64,000 bases of DNA from JAJYQH01 sp036261615 (GTDB taxonomy: Bacteria > Actinomycetota > Actinomycetes > Propionibacteriales > Propionibacteriaceae), in assembly GCA_036261615.1 (NCBI GenBank), contig DATAKK010000068.1, forward strand, positions 62,001 through 126,000, written 5' to 3'. Under the pieces are notes generated by a model. It saw nothing but the letters and a program-made list of their open reading frames with translations. It did not search any database and had not been told where the DNA came from. The position numbers were made by a program, and so were the translations under genes. Positions 10,801 through 16,611 of the stretch are shown piece after piece (positions within the stretch are counted from its first letter, which is position 1; the number at the start of each line of letters is the position of its first letter).

Positions 10801-11267
10801 TCGGCCCCCGGGCCACCGGACGCCGCCGGGTGCAGGAGGTGGTGGGCCACGGGGGCGAACCACGGCTCGCCGACGGAGGCGCGCAGCACCGACAGCACCG
10901 TGAGGGTGAGCGGACGCCGTCGCCACGGGTCGCGCTCGGGAGCGAGGTGGGCCAGTTCGGCCTGGACCCGCCGGTGCACCCCGGCCAGGGTGGGGAAGTC
11001 GACCCCCGCGCAGATGCCCGCGTGCCGGTCGGACGCCGTCCCCGTGCGGGTGGCGATCGCCTGCGAGAGGGCCCGGCGCGCAGCCGGGCCTCGGACGACG
11101 AGTTCCACGGCCGCGAACGGGTCGCCGGGACGGGCGGCGTGGAGGGTGTGCACCACGTCGTCCACGAGGTCGCTCCAGCGGGTGGCGATGCGAACCGAGA
11201 GCCCGACCCGCTCGCCGGGGACCGCGGGGCGGTACCCCTCGGGATGCTGCACGGACACGCTCGTCAT
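7896..11267 (-). CDS. recC: Exodeoxyribonuclease V gamma subunit RecC
   Basis: RecC is the scaffold subunit that splits the DNA strands and, in E. coli, reads Chi. The 1123-residue protein is assigned by length, its place as first gene of a recC-recB-recD operon, and recognisable segments such as VDPGPMTAFEHEFLDAVARVRPVTVWVLAP and the GTPVQLDDLLAFFRNPARALLRNQLGV region typical of RecC C-terminal halves. The ATG at 11267 is chosen because a reverse-strand TAGGGT lies 10 nt before it; an in-frame GTG at 11300 would start before that element. The divergent neighbour is uvrD2. The whole operon sits between nudC and uvrD2, genes that are close together in mycobacteria. Confidence 0.88.
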   Translation of the reverse strand: MTSVSVQHPEGYRPAVPGERVGLSVRIATRWSDLVDDVVHTLHAARPGDPFAAVELVVRGPAARRALSQAIATRTGTASDRHAGICAGVDFPTLAGVHRRVQAELAHLAPERDPWRRRPLTLTVLSVLRASVGEPWFAPVAHHLLHPAASGGPGADDGEQRPGRWMATADRIARLLLGYVRDAPGMLRSWTAGTDVDPEGDALGPSAGWQPVVWRACRELLSPVDDPVTRHDRLLEFVAGGRPIAGLRDTVLLVDPGPMTAFEHEFLDAVARVRPVTVWVLAPAGMATPWGERLGQSARAQVHRLLGPGGSTIVVGDGSPVLNTVLHRLQANLLSPRRPAVTGVRPAPDGTVQVHASHGPDRQVEVLRDVLCALFVESPTLEPRDVVVVCPRLDEYAPLVRAAFGTRAHRADDEDVPRAGRHPGTELRVQVAASGVDEANPAFDLLRRLLLLPVSRATAQDFVDLCSSPLVATRFALDPDDLDALARLLHRAETHWGVDAAHRARFGLAAVRQSTWLVGIERMLVGVALADRPPGWLDTVVPVPQVSSRHLPAIGAAAEILSRVRRILGVWQTPAPMSEWSRRLVEALDALTSPADGDTARMLAHARAELAALAELTVGADVEVSRGDLRSHFDRLVHVGAGRPNHGNGSLLVTRLDDLDDVGHRVVVILGLDDATVPPPVRHDGDNLVPDRALPESGVRAASLRSLHSAIAAATDTLVVIHQGRDPRSNEPVPTTPVLAELVEACGVVGGATHREHTLLPESETNFLADDDEPPVSFDPVALRGARALDARLRRSGPPSRTTPSSASPWEPGTPVQLDDLLAFFRNPARALLRNQLGVSLDSYAPVLDETLPVEADGLVRWRVGTALLEAELQGVDVDRAERAQQLSGVLPPPGRVGALIDDIRGRADRVAEAVRRCTSTPSGAPAAAVSQRVDLDLTHLLAGPLSGDVVLHGRSAVSWRYGSVRWQELVPLWIRLLAVRAAAAAGPADMASPLQGVAIGTNGVFRLTPPDPGASAALLAEMIGVRGRGLRRVLPLPVELVNARRPLLSLSQRDPEGEARAEWARVAERPEWQMTLPYSYRELMRLPPDADDPGVPEPSRVEQLTSWLTVPVLTGLRTERLP

Positions 11268-11277
11268 GATGGGCCTC

Positions 11278-11283
11278 ACCCTA
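11278..11283 (-). promoter_or_regulatory. Putative -10 element of the recCBD operon
   Basis: A reverse-strand TAGGGT lies 10 nt before the recC ATG, which would give a leader of only a few nucleotides. It faces away from a second TAGGGT serving uvrD2, so the gap is a divergent promoter region. Confidence 0.45.
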
Positions 11284-11385
11284 CGCAAGCGCACCGACAC
11301 TTTCGCTCCGGGCCCGGCCGCCCCGGGAGGGCGCGCCCGCCCTTCCCGCCGAGCCGGCCGAGGTGAAACTGTCGGGCCGAGCGCC

Positions 11386-11391
11386 TAGGGT
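11386..11391 (+). promoter_or_regulatory. Putative -10 element of uvrD2
   Basis: TAGGGT is followed by about 56 nt of leader and then a GGGAGG ribosome binding site at 11437-11442 placed 5 nt before the GTG at 11448. No clear -35 was recognised. Confidence 0.4.
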
Positions 11392-11447
11392 CGGGCGGGA
11401 CGTGGGCGCCGCAGCGGGCGCGGCCCGTGGAGGATCGGGAGGTGCAG

Positions 11448-13523
11448 GTGCGGATCGACCCGCAGCAGGTCCTCGACGCCCTCGACCCCGAGCAGCGCGA
11501 GGTCGCCACCTCGTCGGGTGCCCCGACTGTGGTCATCGCGGGCGCGGGAACCGGCAAGACGCGCGCACTCACCCACCGCATCGCCTACGCGGCGCTCACC
11601 GCCCTGCTCGACCCCCGGCGCACGCTCGCCGTGACGTTCACCACGCGCGCCGCCGGTGAGCTGAGGGCGCGGCTGGCCACGCTCGGCGTCCCTCAGGTGC
11701 AGGCCCGAACCTTCCACTCCGCCGCCCTGCGCCAGAACCGCTACTTCTGGCCGCGCGCGTACGGCGTCGAGCTCCCTCAGGTCACCGAGTCGCGCATGCG
11801 GCTGGTCGCCGAGGCGAGCACCCGGCACCGCCTCGGCGCCGACACTGCGCTGCTGCGCGACCTCGCGGGGGAGATCAGCTGGGCCAAGGTGAGCAACGTT
11901 CCGGTCGGCGACTACCCCGCCCTCGCGCGTGCCGCGGGGCGTGAGTTCACCAAGGCTGACCCGGAGGCCGTCGCGCGGGTCTTCGCCACCTACGAGCAGC
12001 TGAAGACGGCGCGCGGTCTCATCGACTTCGACGACGTGCTGCTGTGCAACGCCGCCCTGCTGTCGCAGCACCCCGACATCGCCGCCGAGGTGCATGCGAC
12101 GTACGCGCACTTCGTCGTCGACGAGTTCCAGGACGTCTCCCCGCTGCAGCACACCGTGCTCAACCTCTGGCTCGGGGGACGCCACGACGTCTGCGTCGTC
12201 GGCGACCCCAACCAGTCCATCCACGCGTTCGCCGGAGCGCGGCCCGACTACCTGCTCAACTTCACCGCGGAGCATCCCGCCGCCCGCACCGTGCGGCTGG
12301 TCCGCAACTACCGCTCGACGCCCGAGGTGCTGGTGCTGGCCAACCGGGTCGTCGCGCCGGTGAACGCCGGCGTCCGGCTCCAGGCCAGGAGGCCCTCGGG
12401 CGCGGCGCCCGAATTCGCGGGGGCGGAGAGCGAGGCCGACGAGGCGGCCGGCATCGCCGAGTGGCTCGCGGCGGTGCACCGCGAGGGGGTGGAGTGGCGC
12501 GAGATGGCCGTGCTGTTCCGCATCTCCGCCCAGTCGCCGGCCCTCGAGGCGGCGCTGGCCGAGCGCGACGTCCCCTACCAGGTGCGCGGAGCCGAGCGGT
12601 TCTACGAGCGCCCCGAGATCCGCCAGGCGATGCTGGCCCTGCGGGCGGCGGCCGGCACCGGACCCGCGACCACCGGCGCCGCGGTCGACGACGACGAGTC
12701 GGTGGCCGTGGCTCAGGTGCGCCAGGTGCTGCTGGCGTCCGGCTGGACGCCCGAGCCGCCCAGCGGGGCCGGCCACCAGCGCGAGCGGTGGGAGTCGCTG
12801 GCCGCCCTGCTCGACGCCGCGCAGTCGGTCGCCGACGAGGATCCCGATCTCGACTTCGCGTCGGTCGTCGCCGTGCTGCAGCACCGGGCGAGCATCGACC
12901 ACGCACCACCGGGTGCCGGGGTCACGCTCGCGACCATGCACTCGGCCAAGGGCCTCGAGTGGGACGCCGTCGCGCTCGCCGGCGTCCACGAGGGCACCAT
13001 GCCGTTCGTGCTCGCCACCAGCGCCGCCGACCTCGCCGAGGAGCGGCGGCTGCTGCACGTCGCCGTCACCCGGACCCGCTCGCGGCTGCGCATCTCCTGG
13101 TCCGGATCCCGGGGGCGGGTCCGGCGCCCCTCCCGGTTCCTCGACGGGTGCCTGCCGGCCGGCCTCTCCGGGGCGGAGGCCGGACCAGCCCCGCGTCCCC
13201 GGGCCCCGCGCGCGGTGACCGCCTGCCGGGTCTGCGGCGGCGTGCTCAGCACCGCGGCCGACCGCAAGCTCGGGCGGCACGAGGACTGTCCCTCCAGCTA
13301 CGACGAGGCCCTGCTCGCCGGGCTCAGGGCCTGGCGCAAGCAGTCGGCGGACGACCAGCACGTCCCGGCGTTCGTCATCTTCACCGACGCCACCCTCATC
13401 GCGATCGCGGAGGCGCTCCCGCGCACCCGCACGGCGCTGGTGGCCATCCCCGGAGTCGGGCGGCGCAAGGCCGAACGCTACGGGGACGAGGTGCTCGCGC
13501 TCGTCGAACGCGCGTCGGGCTGA
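11448..13523 (+). CDS. uvrD2: ATP-dependent DNA helicase UvrD2
   Basis: UvrD2 is a 3'-to-5' superfamily 1 helicase of actinobacteria. The protein (691 residues from this start) has Walker A AGAGTGKT near residue 33, Walker B DEFQD near 224, motif V TMHSAKGLEWDAVALAGVHEG and motif VI LLHVAVTRTRSRLRISW. After the helicase core comes a cysteine-containing linker (CRVCGG, then HEDCP) and a C-terminal HRDC domain ending IPGVGRRKAERYGDEVL. This helicase, Cys-linker and HRDC layout defines UvrD2 against UvrD1. GTG 11448 is preferred because GGGAGG precedes it; an in-frame GTG at 11427 adds 7 residues without a clear ribosome binding site. The downstream neighbour is whiB7, as in mycobacteria. Confidence 0.92.
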   Translation: MRIDPQQVLDALDPEQREVATSSGAPTVVIAGAGTGKTRALTHRIAYAALTALLDPRRTLAVTFTTRAAGELRARLATLGVPQVQARTFHSAALRQNRYFWPRAYGVELPQVTESRMRLVAEASTRHRLGADTALLRDLAGEISWAKVSNVPVGDYPALARAAGREFTKADPEAVARVFATYEQLKTARGLIDFDDVLLCNAALLSQHPDIAAEVHATYAHFVVDEFQDVSPLQHTVLNLWLGGRHDVCVVGDPNQSIHAFAGARPDYLLNFTAEHPAARTVRLVRNYRSTPEVLVLANRVVAPVNAGVRLQARRPSGAAPEFAGAESEADEAAGIAEWLAAVHREGVEWREMAVLFRISAQSPALEAALAERDVPYQVRGAERFYERPEIRQAMLALRAAAGTGPATTGAAVDDDESVAVAQVRQVLLASGWTPEPPSGAGHQRERWESLAALLDAAQSVADEDPDLDFASVVAVLQHRASIDHAPPGAGVTLATMHSAKGLEWDAVALAGVHEGTMPFVLATSAADLAEERRLLHVAVTRTRSRLRISWSGSRGRVRRPSRFLDGCLPAGLSGAEAGPAPRPRAPRAVTACRVCGGVLSTAADRKLGRHEDCPSSYDEALLAGLRAWRKQSADDQHVPAFVIFTDATLIAIAEALPRTRTALVAIPGVGRRKAERYGDEVLALVERASG

Positions 13524-13554
13524 CGGAGCGACCCGCCGCCGAACTCCCTTGTCG

Positions 13555-13590
13555 AAAATGGATTGCCAGGAGCCCTGAGACCGGTAAAGT
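13555..13590 (+). promoter_or_regulatory. Putative whiB7 promoter with A-rich WhiB7-type element
   Basis: TTGCCA (13563-13568) and TAAAGT (13585-13590) are 16 nt apart, a good housekeeping promoter. AAAAT at 13555-13559 lies 3 nt before the -35. An A/T-rich patch just upstream of the -35 is the known signature of WhiB7-activated promoters, so this may be autoregulated. Predicted leader to the whiB7 ATG is about 355 nt. Confidence 0.6.
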
Positions 13591-13661
13591 ATCCCGGGTC
13601 GCCTGGAGGACGGGCGTGCACCGCGTCGGAACCGGTGCCTGACACAGCGAAGGAGGTCGAC

Positions 13662-13844
13662 GTGCTGATGAACACCATCACGGGTACTGCCGTGCCGCGC
13701 ATGCGCGCCGCGACCCTCCTCGCCTCGGGGGGAGCACTGCGCCCCGATCTCTCGGGAACGCGCGGCCTCGGCCAGGCGCCCGCCCCCACGCACGTCCACA
13801 CGTCCATCACCGATCCGGGTCACCCCACCGCGATACCGCTCTAG
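13662..13844 (+). CDS. Leader ORF upstream of whiB7
   Basis: A 60-codon ORF starts at GTG 13662 with a near-perfect ribosome binding site (AAGGAGGT) just before it; an in-frame ATG at 13668 is an alternative start. It ends in TAG at 13842-13844, 16 nt before the arm of a Rho-independent terminator and about 110 nt before whiB7. The peptide begins VLMNTITGTAVPRMRAATLL and looks like no known domain. By analogy with mycobacterial whiB7 leaders, where translation of a leader ORF controls a terminator, I infer a regulatory role: slow or stalled ribosomes on this ORF would change folding of the terminator. The strong ribosome binding site is direct evidence that it is translated; the mechanism is inference. 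Confidence 0.62.
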   Translation: MLMNTITGTAVPRMRAATLLASGGALRPDLSGTRGLGQAPAPTHVHTSITDPGHPTAIPL

Positions 13845-13855
13845 CCAGCGCCGTC

Positions 13856-13898
13856 TCACGGGCCGTGACTCCGATCAACCGGAATCACGGCCCTTTTT
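13856..13898 (+). terminator. Attenuator terminator in the whiB7 leader
   Basis: GGGCCGTGA (13860-13868) pairs perfectly with TCACGGCCC (13885-13893), an inner TCCG/CGGA helix extends the stem, and TTTTT follows at 13894-13898. It lies between the leader ORF stop and the whiB7 ribosome binding site, so it would stop transcription before whiB7 by default. A second copy of TCACGG at 13856-13861 overlaps the left arm and could form a competing structure. Confidence 0.8.
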
Positions 13899-13951
13899 GT
13901 CATCCCGGCCGGGGACGATTCCGGAGCAGCACGGGATTTCCAGGAGACACC

Positions 13952-14296
13952 ATGAACGCGATGCCGAGCCTGACGGCCCATGAGGTGCAGATCGAGCCCT
14001 CCCACACGGGCCAGTTGGTCGACCTCTTCCGACAGGCGTGGCTGCCGGTGAGCGACCGGGCCGCCTGCCTCGACCACGACCCCGAGCTGTTCTTCGCCGA
14101 GTCGCCGGCCGACGTCGAGCGGGCCAAGCTCGTGTGCCACGGCTGCCCAGTGCGGGAGGTCTGCCTGTCGGCGGCGAAGCGGAGGGCCGAACCCCACGGC
14201 GTGTGGGGTGGCGAGCTCTTCGTGGGCGGCGTCGTCGTGGCCCGCAAGCGCCCGCGTGGGCGGCCGCGCAAGACTCAGATCGTCGAGGCCGCGTGA
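13952..14296 (+). CDS. whiB7: WhiB7-like transcriptional regulator
   Basis: This 114-residue Wbl protein binds a [4Fe-4S] cluster through Cys39, Cys62, Cys65 and Cys71, with GVWGG at 83-87. Its C-terminus contains RGRPRK (102-107), an AT-hook. The AT-hook distinguishes WhiB7, the activator of intrinsic antibiotic-resistance genes that works with the principal sigma factor, from other Wbl proteins. The start is ATG 13952, preceded by CAGGAGACAC; longer in-frame readings would begin inside the terminator. The gene follows uvrD2, the same neighbour as in mycobacteria, and lies behind a leader ORF and terminator. Its end overlaps the convergent next gene by 22 bp. Confidence 0.92.
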   Translation: MNAMPSLTAHEVQIEPSHTGQLVDLFRQAWLPVSDRAACLDHDPELFFAESPADVERAKLVCHGCPVREVCLSAAKRRAEPHGVWGGELFVGGVVVARKRPRGRPRKTQIVEAA

Positions 14297-15150
14297 GCGG
14301 CGGCCCCGCACCTGCACGCCGGGTGCGGGGCCACGGCGAAGCCGCGCAGGGTCGGGAACAGCGGGTCGCTGACCTCGACGCGGCCGGCCAGCGCCCGGCG
14401 TCCCGCCTGCGGAGCCGCCAGATGCCGACCGACGACGGCCGCGGCCCAGGCGAGCGACGAGTCGTCGGTGACCGCCCGGCGCTGCTCGAGGTCGGCGAGC
14501 ACGCGGGCGTAGCCCGCGTCGTGGGCCGCCCACCCGTGGTCGTGACACTCCAGGCACGGGGTGACCCCCGGCAGAACCCACGGCCCGACCAGCGCCACGC
14601 CCTGGTGCACGCGCACGACGACGTGGTCGGCACCCCTCCTCACCAGCCGGCGGGCGAGTACCCGGTCGGGTTCGGCGCTCGCCGTGCACACCACCACGAC
14701 CGAGCCCGGACGCCACGCGTCCTCGGGGTGGGCGTCGGTCCACCGTGCGGGACGCCGGGTGCCTCGACGTTCGGCCAGCAGCCCGGTCTGCCAGGTCGTG
14801 GGCCCCTCGGCGGGACGCGAGGGGTCGCGCCCCAGAACGACATCGAGGGAGGACCGGAGGACGAGGTGGCGCCCGATCGCCGCGGCCCCGGCTCCGTCGC
14901 CGACCACGACGACCTCACGCAGGGCGGGGGAGGGGTGCCGAACGTCCGCCGCGCCCCGCAGGGCCCGGTCGAGCCGGGCGGCGAGGTGGGGGTCGTCGTC
15001 GCCGGCGCCGTCGTCCTGCAGCCAGTGATGCGGGCCGCGCCACAGTCGCACGGCGGCTCCCGACGGTCCGGTGACGGCGATGACATCGGCGCCCCAGCCG
15101 TCGGCCGGCAGGGTCGGGCAGGGCGCGGGGAGTGCTGTGGTGACGGCCAT
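14275..15150 (-). CDS. Orphan E1-like / cyclodehydratase-type protein
   Basis: The 291-residue protein resembles the ThiF/E1-like proteins annotated as bacteriocin cyclodehydratase domain proteins. Visible features are a hydrophobic strand plus glycine-rich turn (REVVVVGDGAGAAAIGRHLVL), a second strand SVVVVCTASAEPDRVLARRLV, and a putative zinc site formed by CLEC and, near the C-terminus, CRCG. The glycine motif is not a canonical ATP-binding GxGxxG. No YcaO partner, leader peptide or exporter is near, so a role in azoline peptide synthesis is unproven. ATG 15150 is chosen over a longer reading because an AAGGCT element lies 7 nt before it and upstream codons are low-complexity. Proteins of this kind accompany whiB7/uvrD2 in other actinobacteria. 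Confidence 0.65.
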   Translation of the reverse strand: MAVTTALPAPCPTLPADGWGADVIAVTGPSGAAVRLWRGPHHWLQDDGAGDDDPHLAARLDRALRGAADVRHPSPALREVVVVGDGAGAAAIGRHLVLRSSLDVVLGRDPSRPAEGPTTWQTGLLAERRGTRRPARWTDAHPEDAWRPGSVVVVCTASAEPDRVLARRLVRRGADHVVVRVHQGVALVGPWVLPGVTPCLECHDHGWAAHDAGYARVLADLEQRRAVTDDSSLAWAAAVVGRHLAAPQAGRRALAGRVEVSDPLFPTLRGFAVAPHPACRCGAAAHAASTI

Positions 15151-15209
15151 GGGCGTCAGCCTTGTCGCGGCGGGCCCTGCCGGCGTCCGGTTCGTCAGGT
15201 CAGGACGGA

Positions 15210-15270
15210 ACGGACAACGGCGGGCGCCGTGCGGACAACACCGGGTGCGTGCGGGACGACACCGGGCGCG
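15210..15270. repeat. Three imperfect 20-21 bp tandem repeats
   Basis: Units built on the pattern GCGGACAACACCGGGTGCGT recur three times (about 15210-15229, 15231-15250 and 15251-15270) with several substitutions. They lie in the 222-bp gap upstream of the E1-like gene. No function is apparent. Confidence 0.5.
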
Positions 15271-15326
15271 ATCGGGGCCGGGGACGCGAAGGGGGCGGCA
15301 CCAGGGCCGCCCCACAACGCCATGCT

Positions 15327-15366
15327 GTCGCGCTCAGGCGCGACGGGCGCGCGATGATCGCGCGCC
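15327..15366 (-). terminator. Two adjacent GC hairpins after the DUF5679 gene
   Basis: Starting 6 nt past the DUF5679 stop, GGCGCGCGAT and ATCGCGCGCC (15346-15366) form a 10-bp inverted repeat, and GTCGCGC/GCGCGAC (15327-15344) form another 7-bp hairpin. There is no U-tract, so termination is inferred from position and stem strength. Confidence 0.45.
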
Positions 15367-15372
15367 GCTACG

Positions 15373-15537
15373 TCACTTGACCTTGCCGAGAATCCGGTTG
15401 AGGTTCGTGCCGCACTCGGGGCAGGTGGCCTTGGCCATCCGGGTGCCCTTGTCGTTGACCACCACGTGGCCGCTGGCCTCGCGCTTCGCCTTGCACTTCA
15501 CGCAGTAGAACTCACCGCTGTAGGTCTCGTCGCTCAT
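15373..15537 (-). CDS. DUF5679-type zinc ribbon protein
   Basis: This 54-residue protein is a minimal zinc ribbon: CVKC at residues 12-15 and CPEC at 39-42, separated by a basic beta-rich segment that includes GHVVVNDKGTRMAKAT. It matches small DUF5679 proteins widespread in actinobacteria, whose function is unknown. The start codon has a strong ribosome binding site (AGGAGGA). The longer open frame upstream has no coding support. It is divergent from the metallopeptidase gene and followed by strong hairpins, so it is probably monocistronic. Confidence 0.88.
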   Translation of the reverse strand: MSDETYSGEFYCVKCKAKREASGHVVVNDKGTRMAKATCPECGTNLNRILGKVK

Positions 15538-15587
15538 GCTTCCTCCTGGCTGTTGGGCGGCGTTCCGGGCGGGACGACATGAGGTTT

Positions 15588-15617
15588 GGTAAAGCCCAGA
15601 CGCGCTACGGGGGTCAA
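15588..15617 (-). promoter_or_regulatory. Possible promoter of the DUF5679 gene
   Basis: On the reverse strand TTGACC (15612-15617) and TTTACC (15588-15593) are 18 nt apart, about 50 nt before the start. The rest of the 304-bp divergent gap shows no other recognisable element. Confidence 0.35.
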
Positions 15618-15841
15618 CTGTTCCACAACCCCGGGCCACCGACAAAGGGGGGAGGCCGATCCGAGTCGGGCGCGCCGCCCGCGGACAAGGGGCGGCGCTG
15701 GTGTGAGCGTCCCCGATCGGGTGTCGCGGCGCCCCCCGGGACGCAGTGAGGCCCCGGGATCTCCCGCTTGCCTTCCCCTGCATGCGGTGACCTTCCGAGG
15801 CCTCGCCGATGAACCTATCGGCAAACGAATGAGGAGGTCAA

Positions 15842-16588
15842 GTGGCTGTTGGACGCCGCCCGGTCGGCCACCGCGGAGCCACCGTCCGGGGTTCTGTCGG
15901 TGGCGCGTGCCAGTCTTGGGCCATGGAGTTCCGCCGAGCCGCCGAACCGCCGCTCCCGCCCCCGGTCGCCGCTCCCGCGGGAGACGGGCGCCCGATCGAG
16001 GTCGAGATCAGGCGGTCGGCCCGGCGCCGGCGCACCGCCCAGGCCAGGTGGGAGGCCGGCCGCATTGTCGTAATGGTGCCCGCCGGCCTTCCCGGTCGCG
16101 AGGAGCAGCGGCTCGTCGAGGGCCTGGTCGCCAAGGTCAACCGTTCCGCGGCCCGTCCCCGCACCCGGGGCGACCAGTGGCTCGGCGAGGTCGCGGTCCG
16201 CCTGGCCCGCGCCCACCTCGATCCGGTCGTCCGACGCGAGGTGCGTGCCAGCAGCATCCGGTGGGTGTCGACGATGGAGCGCCGCTGGGGGTCGTGCACG
16301 ATCGGCACCGGGCGCATCCGCATCGCCGACACCCTCGGCACGGCGCCCCTCCACGTCGTCGAGGCTGTGGTGTTCCACGAGCTCGTGCACCTCGTCGAGC
16401 CCGGGCACACCGCGCGGTTCCGCTCGCTCGAGGCGCTCTACCCGCAGCACGACCTCGCCCGCAACTGGCTGCGCGGGTGGTCGGCGGGGCACGCCGCGGC
16501 GTCCAGGGAGGCTGGACACCCCGCGGTCGACCCCGGCGACGACTGGGACGACGGCGACGACGACCGGGACGACGGCGCGTTCGACTGA
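15842..16588 (+). CDS. M48/YgjP-type zinc metallopeptidase
   Basis: The protein contains HELVHLVEPGHTARF, the HExxH zinc motif with a third downstream His, and the RRWGSC segment typical of the YgjP/DUF45 family of small cytosolic metallopeptidases. The substrate is unknown. Two starts compete. GTG 15842 (248 residues) has a strong GAGGAGGT ribosome binding site. ATG 15923 (221 residues) is preceded at 6 nt by CAGTCT, a leaderless-type -10, and removes a 27-residue low-complexity extension not needed by the family. I give the longer span but cannot decide between them. The C-terminus is a run of acidic residues, mostly Asp. Confidence 0.82.
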   Translation: MAVGRRPVGHRGATVRGSVGGACQSWAMEFRRAAEPPLPPPVAAPAGDGRPIEVEIRRSARRRRTAQARWEAGRIVVMVPAGLPGREEQRLVEGLVAKVNRSAARPRTRGDQWLGEVAVRLARAHLDPVVRREVRASSIRWVSTMERRWGSCTIGTGRIRIADTLGTAPLHVVEAVVFHELVHLVEPGHTARFRSLEALYPQHDLARNWLRGWSAGHAAASREAGHPAVDPGDDWDDGDDDRDDGAFD

Positions 16589-16611
16589 GCGGGCCGATCC
16601 TGGGCGGCTCC

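Noticed and set aside
7897..10926. An upstream extension of the recB frame across recC on the same strand
   Set aside because: The extension is an out-of-frame reading of recC; RecB homology begins at ATG 7899, which overlaps the recC stop.
7956..11366. A 1136-codon open frame on the + strand, fully antisense to recC
   Set aside because: It encodes a low-complexity, Arg/Gly/His-rich product with no motif, and the opposite strand encodes recognisable RecC. High GC content keeps such frames open.
13865..13951. A longer whiB7 start at 13865
   Set aside because: It would begin inside the terminator hairpin; ATG 13952 has the ribosome site and fits WhiB7 proteins.
15210..15270. The three tandem repeats as a CRISPR array
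   Set aside because: Units are directly adjacent, imperfect and without spacers, and no cas genes are present.
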